64,000 nt of DNA, from positions 310,001 to 374,000 of the forward strand of contig JAXGXQ010000001.1 of the NCBI GenBank assembly GCA_040772685.1, in the 5' to 3' direction. The DNA is from JAXGXQ01 sp040772685 (GTDB taxonomy: Bacteria > Bacillota > Clostridia > Saccharofermentanales > UBA5734). The position numbers were made by a program, and so were the translations under genes. The notes beneath the pieces are model-generated. The model was not told the DNA's origin and made no database searches. It saw nothing but the letters and a program-made list of their open reading frames with translations. Positions within the stretch are counted from its first letter, which is position 1. The number at the start of each line of letters is the position of its first letter. Below, piece by piece: positions 33,883 to 42,386 of the stretch.

Positions 33883-36548
33883 ACTACCTGAATCTGGCAG
33901 AAATTGAGCGCGGCAAACTGACGCCGATGATGCAGCAGTACCTGGAGCAAAAGGATCTGTGGCCCGATTGTCTGCTCTTTTTCCGGCTTGGCGATTTCTA
34001 CGAGCTTTTTTTCGACGATGCCCTTACCGCTTCGCGTGAACTTGAGCTGGTTTTAACAGGCCGCGACTGTGGCTTTTCCGAGCGTGCACCGATGTGCGGG
34101 GTACCTTATCACGCTGCCGAGAGCTACATAAACCGTCTGGTCGGACGTGGCTACAAAGTCGCGATCTGTGAACAAATGGAAGACCCGACCGTTGCTAAAG
34201 GCATTGTCCGGCGCGAGGTGATTCGGGTTTTGACCCCGGGCACACAAATCGATGGTGCCAGTTACGACGAAAAACGCAATCATTATATCGTTGCTGTTTA
34301 TGCTGAAGGCGGCTATTATGGGCTGGCTGCGGCTGATTTGGCGACAGGTATTTTCGAAGCGACGGAGCTGATAGTAGGCCTGCCTCATCATCGCCTGGCT
34401 GATGAGATTGTCCGTTACAACCCGGCGGAAATTGTCTGTAATCCTGGGTTTATAACGGACAAAGCCTATGATTTGTTGATGGACCATCTAAATGTAACGC
34501 TTACTGAACTGCCGGCTGCTGAATTTACCGCTGCTGCAGCCCGCCGGAATCTGGCAATCGGCGCCGATTTTGAACATGATCTGAAATCACGAGCGGCCGG
34601 CGCTTTGATGGGCTACTTAATTGACACACAAAAGACTGCGATTGCCCATATCGAGCCATTGCGATTCTATACGATTGAGACTGCGATGGGGATTGATGCC
34701 AATGCTCGTCGGCATTTGGAGCTGACTGAAACTTTTCGGGACCATACACGCAAAGGCAGTTTACTCTGGGCTGTAGACCGAACCCGCACTGCTCCCGGTG
34801 CACGGTTGTTGCGCCGCTGGCTCGAACAGCCATTAATCGACTTGCCTCAAATCCGTGAGCGTCAAACAGCAGTTACAGAGTTCAAGGAACGTTTTATTGT
34901 CCGGCAGGAATTGCGCGAAACCCTGCAAGGTTTGAATGACTTGGAACGCTTAGGCGGCAAAATTGCCCTTGGTTCGGTCAATGGGCGCGATCTATTGGCT
35001 CTGGGTGCTACTTTGGCGAAAATCCCGGCAATCCTACAGGTACTTAAACCTTTGGAATCAGAGTATGCCCGGACTTTGGCGGCTCAAATCAATCCGGAAA
35101 TTGAATTGGCGGATTTACTGGAGCGGGCGATCGATCCTGAAGCACCGCTGGCGATCAAAGAAGGTGGGTTGATCCGAGCGGGCTTCAACCCCGAAGTTGA
35201 CCGTCTGCGTTCTGCTGCTGCTGATGGCAAGGACTGGATTGTGGCACTGGAAGCGCGAGAGCGCGAGCAATCCGGTATCCGTAATTTAAAAATTGGCTAC
35301 AACCGGGTTTTCGGCTTTTACTTTGAAGTGACAAAATCGAATCTGGCACAGGTGCCGGAGCATTTTATCCGCAAGCAGACTTTGGCCAACAGCGAGCGTT
35401 ATCTGACTGAAGAACTAAAGAACATGGAAGATACAATTCTGGGAGCAGAGCAAAAACTGCTGAACCTGGAGTATGAGATTTTTAACGAAATCCGTGAGCA
35501 GCTGCTGACGTATCTGCCATCGCTTCAGCAATCGGCCCGCGCCCTGGCCGCTCTTGATACACTCGCGGGGTTGGCCGAGCTGGCTGACCGGGAAAATTAT
35601 TGTTGCCCGGAACTGGACTACACTGGCGACCTGTCAATCGAGGCCGGGCGCCACCCTGTGTTGGAAAAATCGATGCCGGCCGGCAGCTTTGTGCCCAATG
35701 ATATCGAGATGAATCTGGATGAAAGGCGCTTTATGATTCTGACTGGCCCTAATATGGCTGGTAAATCAACTTACATGCGCCAGGTCGCCTTAATTGTGAT
35801 TTTGGCGCAAATCGGCAGTTATGTCCCGGCTAATGCTGCCCAAATTGGCATTGTTGATAAGGTATTTACCCGGATAGGCGCTTCTGATGACCTGACGTCA
35901 GGACAATCAACCTTCATGGTCGAAATGAATGAAGTCGCTCAAATTCTACATGAGGCTACACCGCGCAGCCTGTTGATTCTGGATGAAATCGGCCGCGGCA
36001 CAAGTACCTACGACGGTTTGTCGATTGCCTGGGCGGTAATCGAATATATCGCTGATCGTCGCTCTTTGGGGGCACGCTCGCTGTTTGCCACCCATTACCA
36101 CGAATTGACAGATTTAGCGGCTATTATGCATGGTGTTTTCAATAGTCATGTTGCAGTTGAAGAACGTGATAATGAAATTGTCTTCCTGCACCGAATTGAA
36201 CCGGAAGGTACTGACGAAAGCTACGGGATCGAGGTAGCTCGCCTGGCCGGGGTGCCGACGGGCATTATTACTCGCGCCCAAGAGCTGTTGGAACAATTGG
36301 AAAATGAACATGTGGGCCGTGAACGCCTTAAGATTCGCCGCAATGCCCGCCCGATGGACGGCCAGCTGGACCTGTTTTCGTCGGCGATGGCCAGCCAGGA
36401 TCAGGAAAATTTAATTGCGCGCCTGGCAGCAACGGAAACAGCACGTTTGACCCCGTTGGATGCGTTGAATCTGTTGCACGAGCTGGCGCAGAAAGCCCGG
36501 CAACTTGACACTGCCAAAGGCGGAAGCGGGGAGGGGTATAACCAATGA
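33879..36548 (+). CDS. mutS: DNA mismatch repair protein MutS
   Basis: MutS recognises mismatches and small loops, then recruits MutL. The ~889-residue protein has the N-terminal mismatch-binding domain with FFRLGDFYELFF (Phe-x-Glu wedge), the core and clamp, and the ABC ATPase domain with GPNMAGKSTYMRQ (~625-637), LILDEIGRGTSTYDGLS and ATHYHEL. The start at 33879 makes an ATGA overlap with miaB. A GTG four codons upstream with GGGAG is equally possible. It is coupled to mutL by another ATGA. Confidence 0.96.
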   Translation: MNYLNLAEIERGKLTPMMQQYLEQKDLWPDCLLFFRLGDFYELFFDDALTASRELELVLTGRDCGFSERAPMCGVPYHAAESYINRLVGRGYKVAICEQMEDPTVAKGIVRREVIRVLTPGTQIDGASYDEKRNHYIVAVYAEGGYYGLAAADLATGIFEATELIVGLPHHRLADEIVRYNPAEIVCNPGFITDKAYDLLMDHLNVTLTELPAAEFTAAAARRNLAIGADFEHDLKSRAAGALMGYLIDTQKTAIAHIEPLRFYTIETAMGIDANARRHLELTETFRDHTRKGSLLWAVDRTRTAPGARLLRRWLEQPLIDLPQIRERQTAVTEFKERFIVRQELRETLQGLNDLERLGGKIALGSVNGRDLLALGATLAKIPAILQVLKPLESEYARTLAAQINPEIELADLLERAIDPEAPLAIKEGGLIRAGFNPEVDRLRSAAADGKDWIVALEAREREQSGIRNLKIGYNRVFGFYFEVTKSNLAQVPEHFIRKQTLANSERYLTEELKNMEDTILGAEQKLLNLEYEIFNEIREQLLTYLPSLQQSARALAALDTLAGLAELADRENYCCPELDYTGDLSIEAGRHPVLEKSMPAGSFVPNDIEMNLDERRFMILTGPNMAGKSTYMRQVALIVILAQIGSYVPANAAQIGIVDKVFTRIGASDDLTSGQSTFMVEMNEVAQILHEATPRSLLILDEIGRGTSTYDGLSIAWAVIEYIADRRSLGARSLFATHYHELTDLAAIMHGVFNSHVAVEERDNEIVFLHRIEPEGTDESYGIEVARLAGVPTGIITRAQELLEQLENEHVGRERLKIRRNARPMDGQLDLFSSAMASQDQENLIARLAATETARLTPLDALNLLHELAQKARQLDTAKGGSGEGYNQ

Positions 36549-38482
36549 GTCAGATTCACATTCTCGATCAGCAAACAGCTAACAGTATCGCTGCCGGCGA
36601 AGTTGTTGAGCGCCCTGCCTCCGTAGTTAAGGAACTGGTTGAGAACTCACTTGATGCCGGGGCTACAACCATAAGTGTGGAAATAACTGGCGGCGGAATC
36701 CTCAGCATGTCCGTTAACGACAATGGTGCAGGAATGGACGAAACTGACGCCAGAATCGCCTGTTCCCGTCATGCTACCAGCAAAATCAGAACAATTGGCG
36801 ATCTTGACGCGATCGGAACTTTGGGGTTTCGAGGTGAAGCTCTGGCAAGCATCGCCGCAGTTTCCAAGTTAACCTTGCGCACCCGTCAGCCGGAATCGGC
36901 CATGGGCTTTGAACTTAGAATAGCCGGCGGTGAGATGATAGAATCTGGAAGCGTTGGCAGCCCGGTCGGTACTACAATTCTGGTCGAGCAGTTGTTCTAC
37001 AACACTCCTGCCAGGTTCAAATTTCTCAAAAAAGACAGCAGCGAAGCTGCGGCTATTGCTGAAATTATGGAACGCTTTGTGCTGGCACGCCCTGATGTCT
37101 CGTTCCGCTTGCTGAACAATAAACAGGAAGTGCTGCATTCGCCGGGGAATAACGACTTGCTTTCAGCAATTTACGCTGTCTATGGGCGCCAACAGGCAGG
37201 CTATTGTGTGCCGGTATCCGGCAGCAACGGACCATTAACTGTAAGTGGTTACGCGGCCCGGCCGGAAGGAGCTCGCGGTAACAGAAGCGGTCAGACACTC
37301 CTGGTTAACAGCAGAATTATTCGAAGCAGCGCTGTTACCGCAGCAATTAACGAAGCTTACAAGACACGACTGATGAAAGGACGCTTCGCCTTTACCGTCT
37401 TGCGCCTTGACTTGCCGCCTGAACTGGTAGATGTCAACGTGCATCCACAAAAGCTGGAAGTCCGTTTCTGGAAAGATCAGGAAGTTTTCAGCGCGGTTTA
37501 TCACGCTCTTGTCTCAGCCTTGAATGAACATGCCGGTGTGCCCGAATTCGCACCGGACGCTTCACCGGCACCGAAATCAGCAACAACGCCGGCACCTATA
37601 CCGGCGCAGTCACCGGCGCAGGCACCAGCACAGGCACCACCACAGGCACCGGCGCAGGTACCGGCACCGGCAGCGCAGACCAGGAAACCAGGTGAATCCG
37701 GCAACTACACGCTAAAAGACAGCACTGTAGCACCAGAGCCTGCGACAGGTTCAAGCATTTTCTCTGATCAGTGGCCTGTGACGTCCAAGCCTGTACCTAT
37801 TGCCGCTACTGAAGAACCAGCAGCGAGCAAACCTGTAGCGGAACCCGTTACAGAAATCCAACATCAAAGCTTACTAAAGGCGGCAGATCTCTCTCAAGGC
37901 AGAATTATTGGCCAACTCTTTTCCACTTATATTCTGGTTGAATGGCAGAATGAGCTGTTAATGATCGACCAGCATGCAGCGCATGAAAAAATTCTCTATG
38001 AAAAGCTGCGCGCTGCCTTGCAGGCCCGTAAAAAACCGGCGGTACAGTTGCTGCTTGTACCACAGACCATGACAATTACTCCAGCTGAAAAGATTATTTT
38101 CGAATCCGAAAAGGAGTTTTTCAGTGACCTGGGTTTTGAGCTTGAGCCTTTTGGCAGCAATAGTTTGCTGATCAGAAGTCTGCCGGAACTTGATTCCACA
38201 AAAATTAACGCAGAAGCGGCAGTCCGCACAGCGTTGCAGAACCTGCAGAATGTTCGGCGCGCCGCTCCGGAAACCGTCGATAGTATAATCGACGAAACAC
38301 TTTACCAGATGGCTTGTAAAGCCGCTGTTAAAGCTCACGACAAGCTGGCACCAGCTGAAATTGAACGTTTGTTGGCTGATTTAGCTCCGCTGGAGAACCC
38401 ATATACCTGTCCACATGGTCGGCCTGTCATTATCCGTATGCCGCGTTTGGAATTGGAAAAGAAATTTAAGCGGGTGCTCTAA
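36545..38482 (+). CDS. mutL: DNA mismatch repair protein MutL
   Basis: The 645-residue protein has the GHKL ATPase domain (IAAGEVVERPASVVKELVENS; DAGA; GFRGEAL; GTTILVEQLFYNTPARFKFLK) and a C-terminal dimerisation/endonuclease domain. DQHAAHE starting at Asp475 fits the DQHA-x2-E-x4-E endonuclease motif, with CPHGRP at 622, so it probably nicks DNA as in organisms lacking MutH. The linker at ~338-382 is an Ala/Pro/Gln repeat tract. Start: ATG in an ATGA overlap with mutS. Confidence 0.96.
   Translation: MSQIHILDQQTANSIAAGEVVERPASVVKELVENSLDAGATTISVEITGGGILSMSVNDNGAGMDETDARIACSRHATSKIRTIGDLDAIGTLGFRGEALASIAAVSKLTLRTRQPESAMGFELRIAGGEMIESGSVGSPVGTTILVEQLFYNTPARFKFLKKDSSEAAAIAEIMERFVLARPDVSFRLLNNKQEVLHSPGNNDLLSAIYAVYGRQQAGYCVPVSGSNGPLTVSGYAARPEGARGNRSGQTLLVNSRIIRSSAVTAAINEAYKTRLMKGRFAFTVLRLDLPPELVDVNVHPQKLEVRFWKDQEVFSAVYHALVSALNEHAGVPEFAPDASPAPKSATTPAPIPAQSPAQAPAQAPPQAPAQVPAPAAQTRKPGESGNYTLKDSTVAPEPATGSSIFSDQWPVTSKPVPIAATEEPAASKPVAEPVTEIQHQSLLKAADLSQGRIIGQLFSTYILVEWQNELLMIDQHAAHEKILYEKLRAALQARKKPAVQLLLVPQTMTITPAEKIIFESEKEFFSDLGFELEPFGSNSLLIRSLPELDSTKINAEAAVRTALQNLQNVRRAAPETVDSIIDETLYQMACKAAVKAHDKLAPAEIERLLADLAPLENPYTCPHGRPVIIRMPRLELEKKFKRVL
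37590..37680 (+). repeat. Short tandem-repeat tract inside mutL (PAQA linker)
   Basis: Imperfect repeats of CCGGCGCAGGCACCAGCACA-like hexamer multiples encode Pro-Ala-Gln-Ala units in the MutL linker. Spacing in multiples of three keeps the frame. The units are too short and too similar to be CRISPR repeats. Confidence 0.75.
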
Positions 38483-39451
38483 GTGAACGCAGAAAAAGCA
38501 GTAAAAATTCAAAGCGATCCTGCTATTGTCAAGGAAAAGGTGCTTGTAATCGCAGGGCCGACAGCAAGCGGCAAGTCTGCCACGGCTCTTTTAGTGGCTG
38601 AAGCTGCAGGCGGCGAAATAATTTCTGCAGATTCAATGCAGCTGTACCGTGGCCTGAACATCGGAACCGCTAAGGTGAGTCCGGCAGAACAGGAGCGGGT
38701 CAGACACCATTTAGTAGATATTCTTGATCCCGTAGAACGTTTTAGTGTCGCAGCTTGGCAAGAAGCGGCTCTTGCCGCTATTGCCGATATTCTGGAACGC
38801 GGGAAACTGCCGATAGTCTGCGGCGGAACCGGACAGTATATCAGTTCATTGCTGGAAGGCTTAAGCTTCACACCAATCGCAGTCGATCTGGATTTGCGGC
38901 AAAAACTAAATGAGCGTGCTGACAGGGAAGGTACAGGGGTATTGCTGGCTGAAGTTGCTGAATTCGACCCTGCAACAGCTGCACGGCTGCATCTTAAGGA
39001 TCGCAAACGGATAATCCGTGCCCATGAAGTGTATCGATTAAGCGGCAAAAGCCCGAGTCAGCTGAATGCTGAGTCGCGCAGCCAACCTGTTCCATACAAC
39101 TATCTGGCTTTTTGCCTTTGGCCTGAACGGGCTCTACTATATAAACGAATCGAACAGCGAGTCGATGCCATGCTGGCCCAGGGATTAATTATGGAAGTTG
39201 AAAGTCTGAATCTACAAAATCTGCCGGCAGACGCACCTTGTCGTCAAGCCATTGGTTATAAAGAAGTGTTTGCTTTTCTGGCAGGTGAAGCCTCGCTGTC
39301 TGAAACAACTGACCGAATTAAACAAGTTACACGAAATTACGCCAAACGCCAGTTGACCTGGTTTCGGCGCCTTTCTGAGCTAGAGCGTATCGAAACGGCA
39401 TCTCCTCAAGTTGCTGCACAACATATCCTCGAGAAAATCCGTCTTGCTTAA
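38483..39451 (+). CDS. miaA: tRNA dimethylallyltransferase
   Basis: MiaA transfers a dimethylallyl group to A37 of tRNAs reading UNN codons. The 322-residue enzyme has the P-loop AGPTASGKSA near residue 23, ISADSMQLYRGLNIGTAK, and the later RQAIGYKEV and KRQLTWFRR segments. The GTG start directly follows the mutL stop with no spacing and a weak SD, implying coupling. The order mutS-mutL-miaA-hfq is widely conserved. Confidence 0.95.
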   Translation: MNAEKAVKIQSDPAIVKEKVLVIAGPTASGKSATALLVAEAAGGEIISADSMQLYRGLNIGTAKVSPAEQERVRHHLVDILDPVERFSVAAWQEAALAAIADILERGKLPIVCGGTGQYISSLLEGLSFTPIAVDLDLRQKLNERADREGTGVLLAEVAEFDPATAARLHLKDRKRIIRAHEVYRLSGKSPSQLNAESRSQPVPYNYLAFCLWPERALLYKRIEQRVDAMLAQGLIMEVESLNLQNLPADAPCRQAIGYKEVFAFLAGEASLSETTDRIKQVTRNYAKRQLTWFRRLSELERIETASPQVAAQHILEKIRLA

Positions 39452-39495
39452 TAACAACACTTTAAAATAAATCGTAATTTTGTTAAATTACAAAA

Positions 39496-39520
39496 TTCTC
39501 AACGAGAGAATCGTTGAGAA
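39496..39520. repeat. Perfect hairpin between miaA and hfq
   Basis: TTCTCAACGA (39496-39505) and TCGTTGAGAA (39511-39520) form a perfect 10-bp stem with a 5-base loop. AATTTTGT...ACAAAATT just before it is another 8-bp dyad. No T-tract follows on the plus strand, so termination is uncertain. TTGTCA near 39596 with TAGAGT after 18 bases is a possible hfq promoter. Confidence 0.6.
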
Positions 39521-39654
39521 AATCACTCATTACTTGTTTTCAACAGATAATTCTCAAATAATCTGATATTTTGTTCAAATATCGGATATATCTCATTGTC
39601 AAAGCTGGTCAAATTCCGCTAGAGTATAAGGAAATTCATCTCTGGAGGAAAGCA

Positions 39655-39999
39655 ATGAAAGCGAATCAACAAGTTATGAACCAGTTCGAACGTGATTCAG
39701 CCCGGGAAAGCAGAGGAATGAAACTGCAAGACGTTTTTCTAAACTACTGCAGAAGAGAAAAAGTCGAGGTAACCATTCAACTGCTCGACTGCACCAGCCG
39801 TAATGGCCAGATCGTCGGCTTTGACTATACCTCGATCATACTGGAAGCTGAAGGCCGCCAATATCTGCTTTATAAGTCAGCGATTGTCGCAGTTAATCCC
39901 AAACAAACAGTGAATTATATTTTTAACGATAATTACCGCGGTGACAACCGCATTGGAGTGTCAAAGGGACGCTCGGAATACGCCACATACCTTGCCTAA
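39655..39999 (+). CDS. hfq: RNA chaperone Hfq, divergent
   Basis: Hfq forms hexamers that bind small RNAs and mRNAs. The 114-residue protein has an Sm core at ~22-84 (LQDVFLNYCRREKVEVTIQL, GQIVGFDYTSIIL). The normally conserved YKHA of the Sm2 motif is YKSA at 73-76, and there is a ~30-residue tail. Start: ATG with GGAGG; an upstream extension lacks support. It is placed after miaA as in many bacteria. The last 39 nt overlap the convergent lexA gene, so the tail is encoded opposite the LexA C-terminus. Confidence 0.85.
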   Translation: MKANQQVMNQFERDSARESRGMKLQDVFLNYCRREKVEVTIQLLDCTSRNGQIVGFDYTSIILEAEGRQYLLYKSAIVAVNPKQTVNYIFNDNYRGDNRIGVSKGRSEYATYLA

Positions 40000-40590
40000 A
40001 ATTTGACAATCAGGGCGGTCAAAGGGGATTGGGCTGTACTTTGGATTCTCAGGCCGCAAGACAACTTGACCGTTCTGATTGGCAAGGGTTTTAACCGTTG
40101 CTTCATCATCAATCAAAGCTACAACAGTGTCGCCCATATTCGCAGTCTGCTGCTTACGCACTATTACGTAATCTCCGTCAAGTATCGCAGCGCCCTCCAT
40201 GCTGTCACCACGCACCCGCAAAGCGAAAACTTCACCGTTATCATCAAAAAATTCGGCTGAGAAGGGGAGGGTACGTTCGATATTCTCTGCTGCCAGAATA
40301 GGTACCCCGGCTGTCACCGTGCCAACAAGCGGCAGGTTTACCACCCGTTCTGATTCTGCACCTGGTATCGTAATCGCCCGCCGTTTGCCAGCCTGATAAT
40401 CAATCCTTCCGGCTTCCTGCAGGCGTTTTAAGTGCCCGTGAATTGTAGAGGTGGAACGAATGCCCACGCCTTTGCAAATATCGCGTACTGCCGGCGGATA
40501 GCCTTCATCACGAATATATTTAACAATAAAATCGTAAACCTGATCGACTGTCTCATCGACATTGGAACGGGTAAAGCGGTAAGTCGACAT
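39961..40590 (-). CDS. lexA: SOS repressor LexA
   Basis: LexA represses DNA-damage genes and self-cleaves when RecA is activated. The 209-residue protein has an N-terminal winged HTH (AVRDICKGVGIRSTSTIHGHLKRL-like region, ~34-57), the Ala94-Gly95 cleavage site in TVTAGVPI, catalytic Ser130 (RGDSMEG) and Lys167 (ATVKTL). I chose the ATG at 40590 with AGGAGG upstream. The frame continues further upstream, but without domain content or SD. A LexA box sits about 93 bp upstream, so autoregulation is expected. Confidence 0.95.
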   Translation of the reverse strand: MSTYRFTRSNVDETVDQVYDFIVKYIRDEGYPPAVRDICKGVGIRSTSTIHGHLKRLQEAGRIDYQAGKRRAITIPGAESERVVNLPLVGTVTAGVPILAAENIERTLPFSAEFFDDNGEVFALRVRGDSMEGAAILDGDYVIVRKQQTANMGDTVVALIDDEATVKTLANQNGQVVLRPENPKYSPIPFDRPDCQILGKVCGVFRASL

Positions 40591-40682
40591 TGGACAAGCC
40601 TCCTGTAACTTCGTGACGCGTTTAATCAATAAGTGCAGCACAATTCTTCTAAAACATCTTACCAAAAGCAATATATCGACGT

Positions 40683-40696
40683 CAAACTTTTGTTCG
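40683..40696 (-). promoter_or_regulatory. LexA (DinR) box with lexA -35
   Basis: The minus strand reads CGAACAAAAGTTTG, fitting CGAAC-N4-GTTYG of Gram-positive LexA sites. It overlaps TTGACG, a -35 followed after 18 bases by TAAGAT, so bound LexA would block its own promoter. Confidence 0.75.
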
Positions 40697-40857
40697 TTTA
40701 ATTGACATAAATATTCTTTTTGGCTGGGGATCATATTTCGTTTAGTTTGCTGGAATCGGAAATGAACTCGAAAACGAGTACATATTAATGTATAATCTCT
40801 CCAGATAAGATAATGATTAAAAATCATAATTATTTGTGCCCAAGAAGGAGATCAGTC

Positions 40858-41826
40858 TTGAAACAAAATCAAGAACCGGCAAAACATAAAACGGATGTCC
40901 GGTCGCAGGATTCTGATCCGGAAAACAGCAAGAAATCCGCAGTGCAGGATACTGTTTCTGCAATTGGAAAGCGTCTGGCCGCTTTGCCGCCTGCGCTTGC
41001 TAAACAGCTTTCTGCTACAGGCAAAAAAATCAAACAGGGTGTTGCCGGACGTACAGCGCAGATTCGGGCACGGCTCGAAAACCAATTGCCCGAAACAACA
41101 AAATCAGGTTCAGCGGATCAGATCGATGCAAGAGCGCCGGCTCGTTTAAAGCAGGGAAGCAAGGCTGATCAGCCCACCCAAGTACCTGACATCGGCGAAA
41201 TCTCTCTTGAAGCCAGCCTCAGGGTAGATGCTGCATCTGATGATACACGCCCTCAACCTGTTATTAATAAATCTGAATTAGAAAATATTGCGGCTTATGA
41301 AAACCGGATATCAGACGAAGAAATTCACGCATATTCCAGTTCTCTGGAATCGGATTATGCCAATAAAAATTACGTAAACAATAATCGTGCACCAGCTACC
41401 GGATCAAATGTGGAAAGAGCAACGACAGCAGTTGCCGCCACCATGACCAGCTTTTGGACCTCAATAAGGCATGCCTTCAAGGCTTATCGCAAACGCCGGG
41501 CTAATGACCGCTCCATCCGCAGGAACTCACGCGAGAAGGTGTATCGGCTAAAAGGTTATACCACTGTTGCCAAAGTTAACCGCAAATATGCTTCAGAACG
41601 CCGCCAGCGTATTCTGCGCCGCATCTTGACGATTATTATTGCTATTCTTACTCTGATTCTTTTATTCAAGTTATATAATCCCTTTACCGATATGGGCGAA
41701 TGGTCACGAATCTTCGGCATCGATAGCCTGAATAAAACCGCGACATCCCAAACAACTTCTTCAGTAAGCGGACAAACAAGCACCAGCAGTAACAGCGTAA
41801 CAGCTACACCACCAGCAACCCGCTAG
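40858..41826 (+). CDS. Single-pass membrane protein of unknown function
   Basis: The 322-residue product is highly charged and low complexity for its first ~255 residues (many Lys, Gln, Ala, Asp), including a very basic block (AYRKRRANDRSIRRNSREKVYRL). One membrane helix follows at ~261-279 (ILTIIIAILTLILLFKLY), and a Ser/Thr-rich tail outside (TSQTTSSVSGQTSTSSNS). No domain is recognised. The start is TTG with AAGGAG 8 nt upstream; TATAAT at 40791-40796 is a plausible -10. The palindrome ACTCG-AAAA-CGAGT (40766-40779) overlaps its -35 region. It is divergent from lexA. Confidence 0.75.
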   Translation: MKQNQEPAKHKTDVRSQDSDPENSKKSAVQDTVSAIGKRLAALPPALAKQLSATGKKIKQGVAGRTAQIRARLENQLPETTKSGSADQIDARAPARLKQGSKADQPTQVPDIGEISLEASLRVDAASDDTRPQPVINKSELENIAAYENRISDEEIHAYSSSLESDYANKNYVNNNRAPATGSNVERATTAVAATMTSFWTSIRHAFKAYRKRRANDRSIRRNSREKVYRLKGYTTVAKVNRKYASERRQRILRRILTIIIAILTLILLFKLYNPFTDMGEWSRIFGIDSLNKTATSQTTSSVSGQTSTSSNSVTATPPATR

Positions 41827-41844
41827 AGAATCCAAATTTTTGTC

Positions 41845-41877
41845 AGCCAGCAGGTGAGAGCGCTGGCTTTTATTTTT
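41845..41877 (+). terminator. Terminator after the single-pass membrane protein
   Basis: AGCCAGC pairs with GCTGGCT across a 10-base loop and is followed by TTTTATTTTT, 20 nt after the stop codon. Confidence 0.85.
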
Positions 41878-41888
41878 GCCCGCTTCTT

Positions 41889-42075
41889 TTGTCAATATTT
41901 TTCCAAATCGTATTAGACAAAATAAATATTTTATATAATTGGAGAGAGGTAAAACGCTGATTTTAGGGGCTGGAATCAAATTCCAACTGGTTGATAGCAA
42001 ATTGGCTGCTTTCAGCTAGACAAGATTTTAAGTTGACTTTCCTGAATATTAGCCCGGCTTCGGACTTTTCTATTT
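41889..42075 (+). ncRNA. Possible small RNA in the 560-bp gap before leuA
   Basis: No protein gene is credible between 41827 and 42386. TTGTCA (41889-41894) with TATTAG 16 bases on, or TATAAT at 41934-41939, could start a short transcript. It would contain TGGAAT-CAA-ATTCCA, GCTG-CTTT-CAGC and a final AG-C-CCG-GCTT-CGG-A-CT stem running into TTTTCTATTT near 42062-42075. The rest of the gap to 42240 shows no feature I can support. Confidence 0.25.
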
Positions 42076-42240
42076 AATCTTTTTTCACTTATTTTGGCTT
42101 TCCGTTCGTACTTCAAGTATTCTTGATTAATTCCTTGTTTAAAGCTCAAGCACTTGTTAAGATCGCTTCGGGATCGGAAAAATAATTAAGTTAGCTAAGC
42201 TGCCGCGATGCAACGTTAAATTCTTTCAAAGTTTTACCGC

Positions 42241-42289
42241 AAAAAATCAACAGCAGCTTTTGACCCGTCACAGTCAGTAGCTGCTGTTG
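42241..42289 (-). terminator. leuA terminator
   Basis: On the minus strand CAACAGCAGCT pairs perfectly with AGCTGCTGTTG, followed by ATTTTTTG. It lies ~100 nt beyond the leuA stop. Confidence 0.8.
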
Positions 42290-42386
42290 CTGATGTTGGT
42301 TGTTTTACCCCGAACAAACGTTCTAGCTGTTCGGATTGTACTTTTATTGTGTCCTAATGTGTTTAAATCCTACTCGTTGTTGATGA

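Noticed and set aside
37590..37680. CRISPR-like repeat array
   Set aside because: The repeats are 6-12 bp, contiguous and in frame within mutL, coding for a Pro/Ala/Gln linker; there are no spacers.
39571..39654. N-terminal extension of Hfq by 28 residues
   Set aside because: The internal ATG at 39655 has a strong GGAGG SD, and the extension is outside the conserved protein.
40591..40827. N-terminal extension of LexA by 79 residues
   Set aside because: It would cover the LexA box and promoter; the ATG at 40590 has AGGAGG and gives the normal LexA length.
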